In this document: piece by piece, positions 43,820 to 52,175 of the stretch
Layout of the letters: the number at the start of each line of letters is the position of its first letter
Position numbering within the stretch: position 1 is the first letter of the stretch
From: Haloarcula halophila
GTDB taxonomy: Archaea > Halobacteriota > Halobacteria > Halobacteriales > Haloarculaceae
DNA length: 64,000 nt
NCBI RefSeq assembly: GCF_029278565.1
Contig: NZ_CP119559.1
Span: 620,001-684,000 of the forward strand
Direction of reading: 5' to 3'
Notes under the pieces: model-generated
What the model saw: the letters and a program-made list of their open reading frames with translations, nothing else
Told to the model about the DNA's origin: nothing
Databases searched by the model: none
Program-made: the position numbers and the translations under genes

Positions 43820-45316
43820 GTGGTACTGACGACCGTCGACGTCCGGTCGTCTCTCAACGTCCTCGGATCGATTCTCCAGTACCTCGCGATTCCACTGACC
43901 GTCCCCGTAGTCGTCGCTCTCGTCTACGGCGAGTCACCGACGCCGTATCTCGCGGCCATCGCGGTCTCCGTCGGTGTCGGGACGGCCCTGGCACAACTGC
44001 CCCGGCGACGGATCTACGACCGCGAGGCGTTCCTGACGGTGTCACTCGCCTGGCTGTCGATCGCACTCGTCGGCGCGCTCCCGATGGCCATCGAAGGGAC
44101 CGGCGTCTTCGCGAGTCCGATAAACGCAGCCTTCGAGGGAATGAGCGGGATCACGACGACCGGCGCGACAGTCATACGGGATTTCGAGGCGCACTCCCAA
44201 GCACTGCTGATGTGGCGGCAGGTGCTCCAGTGGCTCGGTGGGTTAGGGGTCTTGTTGCTCGCGACAGCGGTGTTGTCCCGTCTCTCGGTTGCCGGCGCAC
44301 AGTTGATGGAGACAGAGTCGCGGACGGAAACCGTCACGAAGCTCACGCCCGGCATCGGAGACACGGCGAAGATCCTGGGACGGCTCTATCTCGGGCTGAC
44401 CGCCGGGGCGGCGCTGGTGTTGCTCGGACTCGGCGCGATCGGGGTGGCCCCGAAGATGACGCTCTACAACGCCGTCGCCCACGCGCTCACCGCGATTGCT
44501 ACAGCCGGGTTCTCACCCGAAGCCGAGAGTCTCGGTGCGTTCTCGCCGGCGGTCCAGTGGGCGACTGTCGTGTTCATGATCGTCGGCGCGACGAACTTCG
44601 CGCTCATCTACGCCGTCCTTCGGGGTGATATCGGCCGCCTGCGGAACAGTCCGGAGTTCCGGTTCTACGTCGGTATCCTGCTCACCGTCAGCCTCCTCGT
44701 GACCGGGTTGCTGTTCAGCAACCGGACGATCGCTGGCGGACTCGAACCGACCGTCCGACACGCGGTCTTCCAGACAGCCTCGATCGTAACCACGACGGGA
44801 TACGCCTCGACCGATTTCAACACCTGGTCCGCGGCCGCGAAACACGTCCTGTTCAGCTGTATGTTCATCGGCGGGATGGCGGGCTCGACGACCTGCTCGG
44901 TGAAAGCGCTCCGGTGGCTGATCGTCACGAAGTCGTTCTGGCGGGACCTCAACGTCGCCGGCCACCCACAGAGTATCGTCCCCGTCAGACTCGGCGCGGA
45001 AGTGGTCGACGAGTCGACGATCCGGGACGTCTACGCCTACACGCTGGTGGCCTTCGTCTTCTTCCTGGTCGGGACGGTCGTGCTAGTCGCGGACGGCGAA
45101 CGGGCGAACGCCCCGCTGACGGAATTCGAGGCGCTGTCGGCGGCCGCGTCGATGTTCTTCAACATCGGGCCGGCCTTCGGCCGGGCGGGACCGTACGGGA
45201 CCTACGACGGGTTCGCCCGATCGAGCAAGGTCGTGATGTTCCTGCTGATGTGGATCGGACGCATCGAGATCGTCCCGGTACTGGTGTTGCTGACGCCGAC
45301 GTTCTGGCGACGGTAG
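43820..45316 (+). CDS. trkH: TrkH-type potassium uptake membrane subunit
   Basis: A 498-residue membrane protein with the four-fold M1-P-M2 potassium-channel-like repeat. Selectivity-filter segments are visible: GMSGITTTGATV, TAIATAGFSPE, SIVTTTGYASTD and NIGPAFGRAGPYG. The start is the GTG at 43820. A TrkA-type cytoplasmic gating subunit is not adjacent, so it must be encoded elsewhere. Its nearness to mscS and dacZ suggests osmotic control. Confidence 0.93.
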   Translation: MVLTTVDVRSSLNVLGSILQYLAIPLTVPVVVALVYGESPTPYLAAIAVSVGVGTALAQLPRRRIYDREAFLTVSLAWLSIALVGALPMAIEGTGVFASPINAAFEGMSGITTTGATVIRDFEAHSQALLMWRQVLQWLGGLGVLLLATAVLSRLSVAGAQLMETESRTETVTKLTPGIGDTAKILGRLYLGLTAGAALVLLGLGAIGVAPKMTLYNAVAHALTAIATAGFSPEAESLGAFSPAVQWATVVFMIVGATNFALIYAVLRGDIGRLRNSPEFRFYVGILLTVSLLVTGLLFSNRTIAGGLEPTVRHAVFQTASIVTTTGYASTDFNTWSAAAKHVLFSCMFIGGMAGSTTCSVKALRWLIVTKSFWRDLNVAGHPQSIVPVRLGAEVVDESTIRDVYAYTLVAFVFFLVGTVVLVADGERANAPLTEFEALSAAASMFFNIGPAFGRAGPYGTYDGFARSSKVVMFLLMWIGRIEIVPVLVLLTPTFWRR

Positions 45317-45353
45317 CGAGGCGTTCAAGGGAGCGGCCGCCCTACTGGAAGCC

Positions 45354-45899
45354 GTGAGTGACGCCCAGCGTTCCGGACCCGACACCCGAGACGGCCAGAG
45401 CCGTCACGACCGACTCACCCGGACGCCGACCCCGGGGCCGCGAAATTCGCTGATGCACTGGCCGGAGGCGAAGTCGCCGCTGGGGCTGCTCGTCAACGCC
45501 GTCCTGATCTGGATCGTTCGGTACTCGCCGAGCCTCCAGTTCAAGAACTGGCTGCTCCGGCGACTGGGAGCGACGGTCGGGAAGGGGGTCTCGCTGGGCC
45601 TGACGGCGACGGTGGACGTGTTCTTCCCGGAGCTGGCGACGATCGAGGACGACGCCATCGTCGGCTACGACGCGACGATCCTCTGTCACGAGTTCCTCCA
45701 GGACGAGTACCGGACCGGCGAGGTCGTCGTCGGCGAGCGCGCGATGATCGGCGCCGGTGCCGTCGTCCTCCCCGGCGTCAGGATCGGTGCCGACGCACAG
45801 GTCGCCGCCAACTCCCTGGTCACCGAAGACGTGCCGTCCGGGACGACCGTCGCCGGCGTCCCGGCCACGCCAGTCGGCGGCCAACAGTCTCCGGATTAG
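45354..45899 (+). CDS. Left-handed beta-helix acyltransferase
   Basis: A 181-residue hexapeptide-repeat transferase starting at GTG 45354. A hydrophobic segment LGLLVNAVLIWIVRYSPSLQFKNWLLRRLGA precedes repeats (IEDDAIVGYDATILC, VVVGERAMIGAGAVVLPGVRIGADAQVAANSLV) and the closing SGTTVAGVPA. The His in LCHEF may be the catalytic base. Relatives acetylate sugars or other small molecules; the acceptor is unknown. It lies 37 bases after trkH and overlaps the mscS stop by 4 bases on the other strand. Confidence 0.83.
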   Translation: MSDAQRSGPDTRDGQSRHDRLTRTPTPGPRNSLMHWPEAKSPLGLLVNAVLIWIVRYSPSLQFKNWLLRRLGATVGKGVSLGLTATVDVFFPELATIEDDAIVGYDATILCHEFLQDEYRTGEVVVGERAMIGAGAVVLPGVRIGADAQVAANSLVTEDVPSGTTVAGVPATPVGGQQSPD

Positions 45900-46690
45900 T
45901 TCCGCACGCGGACGATACCCGACTGGAGGACCTGCTGGTTCGGGATGATGTACTCCCGACCGTCGCTCTCGACGTGTGTGACGAACATGTCGACTTCCTG
46001 GACGATCCCCTCGTGCTCGTCGATGATGACCTCGTCGCCGATACTGTACGGTTCAGTCAACAGGAGATAGATCCCGGCAGCGCCGGCCGACAACAGATCA
46101 CGGAACGCCAATCCACAGAGGAAGACCAACCCGAACGCGTAGGCGGCGAGCAGGATGAGCAAGGCGAGGGTGTCGACGCCGAGTTGCCCGAGTGCGATCA
46201 ACAGCGCGAGGTAGAAGATGCTGTACTTGACGAGTTCCGGCAGCACCGTCGCCTCCGGCATCTTGACGCTCCGGAGGCGTTCAGAGACGACGAGTTTCGC
46301 TTTGTCGGCGGCGATGAGCCCGACGATGACGGCGAAGGCAGCGATGAAGAGGTCCGGGAGGAACCCGGTCAATCGCGTCCAGTAGGCCTCGGGGCTGACC
46401 AACTGGGCGATGTTGAGTGCGACCGTGATCGCGATGACGTAGATGAAAAGCGCAGCCAGGTTCGAGATGATCCCGACTGTCGATGTCCCCAGACTCCGTG
46501 CGGTCCGCTCGAACGGCGTCCCCTCGACGGCCTCCTGGACGCCGAGTTCGTCCATGAACCGCCGTGAAGCACGCCAGACCAGATACCCGACGATGATCCC
46601 GAGGAGGAGGATCGCGATAGCGATGATCAACGTCCCCTCCGGGGAGAATATCGTCCGGATGGCGTTTGGCCAGTTGAATCCAGACTGCAT
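45896..46690 (-). CDS. Small-conductance mechanosensitive channel (MscS family)
   Basis: A 264-residue channel protein. Four to five membrane segments are seen, then the pore-lining helix GLVFLCGLAFRDLLSAGAAGIYLLLTEPYSIGDEV typical of MscS, and the beta domain VIIDEHEGIVQEVDMFVTHVESDGREYIIPNQ. The protein ends soon after the beta domain, lacking the large C-terminal cage of E. coli MscS. It lies 2 bases downstream of dacZ on the same strand, so the two are very likely co-transcribed. Confidence 0.9.
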   Translation of the reverse strand: MQSGFNWPNAIRTIFSPEGTLIIAIAILLLGIIVGYLVWRASRRFMDELGVQEAVEGTPFERTARSLGTSTVGIISNLAALFIYVIAITVALNIAQLVSPEAYWTRLTGFLPDLFIAAFAVIVGLIAADKAKLVVSERLRSVKMPEATVLPELVKYSIFYLALLIALGQLGVDTLALLILLAAYAFGLVFLCGLAFRDLLSAGAAGIYLLLTEPYSIGDEVIIDEHEGIVQEVDMFVTHVESDGREYIIPNQQVLQSGIVRVRN

Positions 46691-46692
46691 CG

Positions 46693-47505
46693 TCAGTACT
46701 CCTCTGGATCGATCTCCAGGACGAGTTCACCGCCTTTGAACGCCCGAACCATCCCATCGCTCTCCGAGAGCACGATCGCCGTCGCGTTCGTGTCCCGGGT
46801 GATAGCACCGCCAGCCATGTGCCGGGCACCGAGCCCTTTCGGGATGTCGACTCCTTCGGCGGACGGTTCGAGGTACCGGTACGCCGAGACGATCTTCCCC
46901 GAGTCCGAGATGATGAAGGCACCGTCGAGCCGCGAGAACTCCTTGAGCATCACGTTGACGATGGGGTCGCCGACGTGGACGTGGGACTTCTCGAAGGGGT
47001 TGTACGACAGCGGCCGGGACTTGTTCATCACCTTCCCGGCGTCCCCGACGACGAACAGGGCACCGACCGGCTTGCCTTTCTGGCCTTTCTTGCCCAGTTC
47101 GATTGCGACTTCCAGGACATCCCGGACAACATCCGGTTCGGCCCGGGAGTTGGTGAACAGATCGTAGACGCCCGACGGCGAGAACGTGTCCGTCTGGACG
47201 CGGACGACGGAGTTCGTCGTCCCGCCGAAGATATCCGCGATACAGACGATCTCGTCGCCTTCTTCGACGACCCCCAGTTCCAGCGCCCCTTCGATCCCGA
47301 ACCGGACCCGGCCTTCGAGGTCGATGAACTCGATGGGGAGTCCGACGAACTCCTCGGCTCCGACGGTGTTCTCGCTCGCGACGACGACCACCGAGACCTC
47401 CGTCACGTCCGCGAACCGCTCGAAGAACGCGGCCGTCGGCGAGAAGAGGAACACCGCATCGACGTCGGCGACGACATCGCCTAACAACTCCTGCAACTCG
47501 TTCAT
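46693..47505 (-). CDS. dacZ: Diadenylate cyclase (c-di-AMP synthase)
   Basis: Makes the second messenger c-di-AMP from two ATP. The 270-residue archaeal DacZ form has an N-terminal PK-like domain and a C-terminal DAC domain with the catalytic Asp194-Gly195-Ala196 (RLDGAFIISDSG) and ATP-binding GLGARHMAGGAIT (Arg228, His229). The start at 47505 (MNELQELLGD) is preferred over 47529. It is cotranscribed with mscS. In Haloferax, DacZ is known to be essential and linked to osmoregulation. Confidence 0.95.
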   Translation of the reverse strand: MNELQELLGDVVADVDAVFLFSPTAAFFERFADVTEVSVVVVASENTVGAEEFVGLPIEFIDLEGRVRFGIEGALELGVVEEGDEIVCIADIFGGTTNSVVRVQTDTFSPSGVYDLFTNSRAEPDVVRDVLEVAIELGKKGQKGKPVGALFVVGDAGKVMNKSRPLSYNPFEKSHVHVGDPIVNVMLKEFSRLDGAFIISDSGKIVSAYRYLEPSAEGVDIPKGLGARHMAGGAITRDTNATAIVLSESDGMVRAFKGGELVLEIDPEEY

Positions 47506-47530
47506 TGTACCTATCACGCATCTAGACACG

Positions 47531-47536
47531 AAAAAA
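47531..47536 (-). terminator. T-tract after cbiA
   Basis: On the minus strand six T residues lie about 33 bases after the cbiA stop and just before dacZ, consistent with termination of the cobalamin transcript. Confidence 0.4.
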
Positions 47537-47568
47537 GGTTGCGGGCGTCTGACGGTCCGAGCCGGTGG

Positions 47569-48894
47569 TCAACGCCCACGCATGGAGTCGAAGCTCGCTG
47601 ATAGGAACGCGTCGAACGCCCCGCTCTCGGCGTGGCAGTGGGCGTACGTTCCCACCGTCCGGTACTCGGTCAGTCCATCGTGATCGCCGTCGATTCCCTC
47701 GCCCCGGACGACATCGAACGCGAAGGTTGCGTCGTCGGCCACCGACGCCTCCGAGTAGTGGAACTCGTGGCCGCGGCGCCGTTCACCGTTCCCAGCCGTC
47801 ACCGTCTCCCGCCGGGCGCTGAGTTCGACGTGATCGAGCGCCTGGTACCGTTCGCGCATCCGGACCTGTGCCGGGAGGACCCCGGCCATCCCGTAGCGGT
47901 CGCCCTCGACGGTCGTCAGCGACTCCGAGAGTGCCATCAGCCCGCCACACTCCCCGTAAACCGGGAGGCCCTCGGCCGCTCGATCGGCCAGTTCGGCCAG
48001 CGTCGACGAGTCGGCGAGTTCGGGGCCGAACCGCTCGGGGTAGCCGCCGGGGAGGTAGACGGCGTCGGCGTCGGGCAGCGGGTCGCCGGCGACTGGGGAG
48101 AACTGCTCGACCGTCGCACCCGCTCGGAGCCGTTCGACAGTCGAGGGGTAGACGAAACAGAACGCGTCGTCGCGGGCGACGGCGACGACGGTATCGTCGT
48201 CCGTCGGCGTCGTGGTCTCGGCGTCGGCCGGCCGCTGTGCCGGCTCCATCGCCGCTAGCAGCCGATCAGTGCGGATGTGCTCGGCAGCGGCCGTCAGTGC
48301 CTTCCGGTCGACCGGGGACTCTGCACCCATCACAAGCCCGAGGTGTCGGTCGGGAATCTCCAGATCCGACTGTGGCGGAATCCGGCCGAAGTAGGTCAAC
48401 TCCTCGGGAAGGGCGTCCCGGATACCCTCGGCGTGGCGACCGCCGTGGGCCTGCTGGGCGAGGACGCCGGCCACGTCGATGTCGGCGTCGACGCGGTCGG
48501 CGTACGCCCGGAACCCGAGTGCCGTCGCGGCGACGCTTTGCATGCCGGCGCTGGCGTCGACCACGAGGACCACGGGGAGGTCCAGACAGTCCGCGACCCG
48601 GGCCGTCGAGCAGACGCTCCCGTCGTACAACCCCATCATTCCCTCGACGACACAGACGTCGCCGTCGCCGCGCCAGTAGGTCCGGCGGGTGCCGTCCGGA
48701 CCCGACAGCCACGGATCGAGGCTCCGCGAAGGCGTGTCGGTCACGGCGCGGTGGTGGCTCGGATCGATGAAGTCCGGACCGGCTTTCGCCGGCTGGACGT
48801 CCGTGCCAGCCGCTTCGAGAGCGACGAGCGTCGAAAGCGTCGCAACCGTCTTGCCGACGCCCGACTGCGTGCCGGCGAGGACGACGCCGTTCAT
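47569..48894 (-). CDS. cbiA: Cobyrinic acid a,c-diamide synthase (CbiA/CobB)
   Basis: Uses ATP and glutamine to amidate cobyrinic acid in the corrin ring pathway. The 441-residue protein has an N-terminal dethiobiotin-synthetase-like ATPase domain (VVLAGTQSGVGKTVATLST, KAGPDFIDPSHH, VVEGMMGLYDG) and a C-terminal class I glutamine amidotransferase domain (LPGGYPERFG, nucleophile Cys in VYGECGGLMAL, His in GHEFHYSE). Its ATG overlaps the cobT stop by 4 bases (ATGA). Confidence 0.95.
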   Translation of the reverse strand: MNGVVLAGTQSGVGKTVATLSTLVALEAAGTDVQPAKAGPDFIDPSHHRAVTDTPSRSLDPWLSGPDGTRRTYWRGDGDVCVVEGMMGLYDGSVCSTARVADCLDLPVVLVVDASAGMQSVAATALGFRAYADRVDADIDVAGVLAQQAHGGRHAEGIRDALPEELTYFGRIPPQSDLEIPDRHLGLVMGAESPVDRKALTAAAEHIRTDRLLAAMEPAQRPADAETTTPTDDDTVVAVARDDAFCFVYPSTVERLRAGATVEQFSPVAGDPLPDADAVYLPGGYPERFGPELADSSTLAELADRAAEGLPVYGECGGLMALSESLTTVEGDRYGMAGVLPAQVRMRERYQALDHVELSARRETVTAGNGERRRGHEFHYSEASVADDATFAFDVVRGEGIDGDHDGLTEYRTVGTYAHCHAESGAFDAFLSASFDSMRGR

Positions 48895-49889
48895 CGGTCG
48901 AGCAACTCCCCGTAGCTGTCCGCGAACGCAGCACGGACCTCGGCCATCGGGACACCGGCCCGCTCGGCCAGCGCGAGCGCGCCGCCCATCCCGACACCTT
49001 CCTTGGCTTCACCGGCGACGAAGCGGTTCATCCCGACGTGGTCCCTCTGATCGAAGCCGGGGTCGGTCACCGTCAGGTCGAGGTCGAGACCCTCGGCACC
49101 GGCCCGGAGATCCGCTGTCGGATCGTCGGCGACGTAACTGGTCGTCGCCAGCGATAGCGGCCCCTCGTAGCCGCCGTGACGGACCAGCGCGGCGACGGCG
49201 AGTTGCTGACTCCCGCCCGCGAGCGTCACCGCGGTGTCGGTCTCGACGGCGCCAGCGGTGAGGCCCGATAGCGTCGCGAGCACCGGGTCCCCCATCCGAC
49301 GGAGCGCCCGCTTTGGCTGTCCGGCAGCGTCGCCGGGGTCCAGTGAACTCGCCGCTAACCCCTCCTCGACGAGGTCCCGCTTCTGTTCGATGGGGTTCTC
49401 CGGGAGCGACGAGGAGACCATCACGTCTTCGCCCAGTGCCCGCAACACGCCCAGTGCGGTCGTGGTCCCACCCGGAACCGTCTCCGCGAGCCACAACTCG
49501 TCGTTGGGGAGCGCGTGGCCGAACTGTCTGGCCGCCTCGAAGGCACCGTAGGCCGTCGGCACCGTGTCCTGCTCGGTGATGTCCCGGCCGGGTTTCGCCC
49601 CGACCGACACCGTCGGTGCGGCCGTCGGCTCGCTCAGGCCGGCGTCGACGACGGTGACATCGAAACCGAGACAGTCCCGTACTGCCCGCGTAACCAAAGC
49701 CGGCGTCGGACAGCCATCGGGGCTGACCGGGACCGTTCCGGTTCTGACCGGCTGTCCGTACGTGAGGAGTTCCGCGTCGGCCGACGGCGTCGTCGACGCG
49801 AGGGACGGATCTGCGCCGGCGGCGCTGAGACCGGCCCGCTCGGCCGTCGCCGTCGTGCCCGCCGCCAGAACGAACCGTGTGTCGTGCAT
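48891..49889 (-). CDS. cobT: Nicotinate mononucleotide-dimethylbenzimidazole phosphoribosyltransferase-like protein
   Basis: A 332-residue archaeal CobT-type protein that activates the lower-ligand base for cobalamin. The C-terminal half has NaMN-binding segments (TVPGGTTTALGVLRALG, VSSSLPENP, TLAGGSQQLAVAALV, MGGALALAERAG). The archaeal family (TIGR00303) is annotated as putative CobT; activity is shown for few members. The start at 49889 (MHDTRFVLAAG) fits homologues. It is coupled to cbiA, forming a two-gene cobalamin unit without the rest of the pathway nearby. Confidence 0.85.
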   Translation of the reverse strand: MHDTRFVLAAGTTATAERAGLSAAGADPSLASTTPSADAELLTYGQPVRTGTVPVSPDGCPTPALVTRAVRDCLGFDVTVVDAGLSEPTAAPTVSVGAKPGRDITEQDTVPTAYGAFEAARQFGHALPNDELWLAETVPGGTTTALGVLRALGEDVMVSSSLPENPIEQKRDLVEEGLAASSLDPGDAAGQPKRALRRMGDPVLATLSGLTAGAVETDTAVTLAGGSQQLAVAALVRHGGYEGPLSLATTSYVADDPTADLRAGAEGLDLDLTVTDPGFDQRDHVGMNRFVAGEAKEGVGMGGALALAERAGVPMAEVRAAFADSYGELLDR

Positions 49890-49940
49890 GGGAAAGACCA
49901 CGCTCGCGGGCGGTGATTAACGCACCGGAACATGGCGTGT

Positions 49941-49949
49941 GATTTATAC
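49941..49949 (+). promoter_or_regulatory. TATA box of the 74-residue protein gene
   Basis: gatttatac lies about 28 bases before the ATG at 49973, predicting a leaderless message. Confidence 0.6.
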
Positions 49950-49972
49950 CCACAGCAACCGCGAGCCAGGGT

Positions 49973-50197
49973 ATGGAAGAGTTCGACGAACTCGTCTCCT
50001 CGCTGACCCCTCGCGAGGACAACGAGGCGATCAAATCGTACCAGAACACCACCGCCGTCGCCTGTCCCTCCTGCGAGGAGCCCTTCGACGACATGGTCGT
50101 CTGCAAACAGGAGTTCACCTCGTTGAACCTGGACTTCGAGATGGACCTCTGTACGACGATCCACGACGACGCCGTCGTCCTGTTCACGCACAAGTGA
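49973..50197 (+). CDS. Small haloarchaeal Cys-containing protein
   Basis: A 74-residue protein with CPSC near residue 31 and further Cys at about 44 and 60 (VVCKQEF, DLCTTIH), which could bind a metal. It is acidic, has a good promoter and is conserved in style with haloarchaeal hypothetical proteins; some are annotated as flagella-cluster proteins, but no archaellum gene is near. The function is unknown. Confidence 0.7.
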   Translation: MEEFDELVSSLTPREDNEAIKSYQNTTAVACPSCEEPFDDMVVCKQEFTSLNLDFEMDLCTTIHDDAVVLFTHK

Positions 50198-50328
50198 CCG
50201 GAGTGGCTGGATCGGTTCGCGATCCGACCGGCCGCGAGATGCGGAGAGACGAATCGTCTCGGTGACCCGCCTCGTGATCACGTCCTGTGGCACTCGGTTT
50301 AGCCCTCTGCAGAGCTGTCAATGTGGGA

Positions 50329-50337
50329 AAATATATC
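50329..50337 (+). promoter_or_regulatory. TATA box of the 129-residue membrane protein gene
   Basis: aaatatatc lies about 28 bases before the ATG at 50361. Confidence 0.55.
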
Positions 50338-50360
50338 CCCGACAGCGACCTTAGCAGTGT

Positions 50361-50750
50361 ATGAACGATGGCCCAGGGACTGGTGTCGGTCGTGCTGTCG
50401 AGTTCGTCGCACTCACCGAGCGCCGCCGTCTGCTGGTCGTTATCCGGGTCCCGGTCTTGTTCGTACTGCTGTTCGGATCCGTCGCGAACTACGGATCGTT
50501 CGTCGTCCTCCTCGCCGTGGGGTTAGCCGCGGTTCTGTACACCCGATCGACGGCCCGGGAGACGATAGCAGCCAGTGCCTACGGGGTCGGAGTGTTGCCG
50601 ATCGGGCTATTTCTGCTCGAACTGTACTGGAACGGAGCACAAGGAAGCACGGAGCCGTTGATCGGCACAGCAACACGGTTCCTCTGGCGGGCAGTCGTTG
50701 GGACCGTGTTGATCGGACTCGGACTGTGGCTTCGGCGCGCCGATCTCTGA
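50361..50750 (+). CDS. Small haloarchaeal membrane protein
   Basis: A 129-residue protein with about four hydrophobic segments: LLVVIRVPVLFVLLFG, FVVLLAVGLAAVLYT, YGVGVLPIGLFLLELYW and VVGTVLIGLGLWL. The short cytoplasmic ends are charged. No motif suggests a function. It has its own promoter and no operon partner. Confidence 0.62.
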   Translation: MNDGPGTGVGRAVEFVALTERRRLLVVIRVPVLFVLLFGSVANYGSFVVLLAVGLAAVLYTRSTARETIAASAYGVGVLPIGLFLLELYWNGAQGSTEPLIGTATRFLWRAVVGTVLIGLGLWLRRADL

Positions 50751-50910
50751 GCGCGCCACCACGAGCGCCTTCCCCCCGACCGGTGGCTCGTCTGTCGTGA
50801 CGAGCGAGGGACGGACGAGTATCGCAGTCGTTGCCTGACAGCCACACGACCGCTCCGCGCGAGCCGGTTTCAGTCCGTCTCTGGGGTTCCATCCGCCCGT
50901 TCGAGGGTGC

Positions 50911-50920
50911 ATATTTAATA
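50911..50920 (+). promoter_or_regulatory. TATA box of the RNase HI-like gene
   Basis: atatttaata lies 26-32 bases before the ATG at 50943 and only about 18 before the alternative ATG at 50934, so it favours 50943. Confidence 0.6.
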
Positions 50921-50942
50921 CCCCGTACCGCCAATGTCGGGT

Positions 50943-51587
50943 ATGGCCGCATACGGCCGGCCGACCCTTCGAGACCTGTTCGATGAATCACCGACGCCCC
51001 ACATCGCACACCCACCCCGAAGCCACCATCGGGACTTCTATCTCGCTACAGACGGTTCCTTCAGACCCCACAGTGGCGAGACAGCCGACCACGGTGGCGG
51101 GCTGGGCGTCGTCATCGAGACGTTCGACGGCCAGCGAGTGACACGGCTGTCGGTACCCGACACGGCCCCGGACAACAACGTCGCGGAGTACCGCGCGCTC
51201 CATCTGGGACTGGACGTTCTGGCGGCACGCGCACCCCGCGACGCCCGTGTCGGCCTCCTCATCGACCACGACCAGCTGGCGGGCAACGTCAACGCCGAAG
51301 TCCTCGCGACACACGGCTCCGTCTACGACCCGCCACACGCCGTCACTGTCCCCCGCAGGACGGGACTGCACTGGCGTGGCATCCAGGCTCGACTGAACGG
51401 CTTCACGGAGGTGAGAGCCGCCCGGATCTCGGGCGACCGGAATCCAGCCCATCCGTTGGCCAACGCACCGGACCAGTACGCACACGTCAACGGCGAACCC
51501 GACCGCTGTGTCCTCCCGCGGACGACCACCACCGACGACCGGGTACCCCCGCCGTCCCGATCCGAGCGCGGTGGCGCATCGGACTAA
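50943..51587 (+). CDS. rnhA: RNase HI-like protein
   Basis: A 214-residue RNase H fold protein. Acidic active-site positions are Asp37 (YLATDGSF), Glu82 (NNVAEYRAL) and Asp108 or Asp110 (LLIDHDQLAG). At the fourth position, usually Asp in N-x-x-AD-x-LA, the protein reads NPAHPLAN (His170), with Asp177 nearby. Archaeal type 1 RNase H proteins vary here, so activity is plausible but not certain. The 25-residue N-terminus and the Pro/Ser/Arg tail are extra. Role: removal of RNA from RNA-DNA hybrids. Confidence 0.8.
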   Translation: MAAYGRPTLRDLFDESPTPHIAHPPRSHHRDFYLATDGSFRPHSGETADHGGGLGVVIETFDGQRVTRLSVPDTAPDNNVAEYRALHLGLDVLAARAPRDARVGLLIDHDQLAGNVNAEVLATHGSVYDPPHAVTVPRRTGLHWRGIQARLNGFTEVRAARISGDRNPAHPLANAPDQYAHVNGEPDRCVLPRTTTTDDRVPPPSRSERGGASD

Positions 51588-51864
51588 CACCACGCCGGTC
51601 GCCGTTGCTCCACAGCGTTTCCCTCGATTCTACCCGCGTCCTCGATCACCGTTTACCGACGGCTTCTGTCTCCGATCGTAAGTGACGGGCTGAAAAGTGC
51701 CGAACAGTCGGTTCCGTTGCGTTCGTACGGCCCAGTATCAGGGTGAAAGTCACTCATAACTTATCAGCTACCTTTGTGACCACTCATGGTACGTTCGGAA
51801 AACTGCATACGAGTAACAATTAAGACGGAGCAGCCACGTATTGATAACGAGGTGGTGAGTGCGT
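51588..51864. other. Intergenic region, AT-richer right half
   Basis: 277 bases. The right half (51690-51860) is AT-richer and carries caattaag and attgataac elements ahead of the small membrane protein gene at 51865. I see no RNA gene or clear repeat. Confidence 0.35.
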
Positions 51865-52107
51865 ATGAGTACCCGTAGTGGTAAAACTGGTCGACAACGC
51901 GAACAGCCAGGCGACCGAGTGGCCAATCCGGGACCGACCAGAGACGATCTGGTCCTCGCACTCATTCCAGTGGTCTTCTTGACGACCGTACTGTTGGCAG
52001 AACTGGTCGGTATCCCGCTGCGGACGGCACTGATCGGTGCCTCGCTCGTGGGTACTGTGGCCGTCGCCGATGCGCTCTTTCTGAACCCGCCCACACGCAG
52101 GGGCTGA
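51865..52107 (+). CDS. Small haloarchaeal membrane protein
   Basis: An 80-residue protein with a polar N-terminal 28 residues and two hydrophobic segments (LVLALIPVVFLTTVLLAELVG and LIGASLVGTVAVADALFL). The ATG at 51865 is chosen over 51859. The function is unknown. Similar short two-helix proteins are frequent in haloarchaeal genomes. Confidence 0.55.
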   Translation: MSTRSGKTGRQREQPGDRVANPGPTRDDLVLALIPVVFLTTVLLAELVGIPLRTALIGASLVGTVAVADALFLNPPTRRG

Positions 52108-52175
52108 TCGGGACGGTGATCACCGCTGTCGCCGTCCGAACGCGACGCCAGGGGTAACTACGCCGCGCTGCGACG

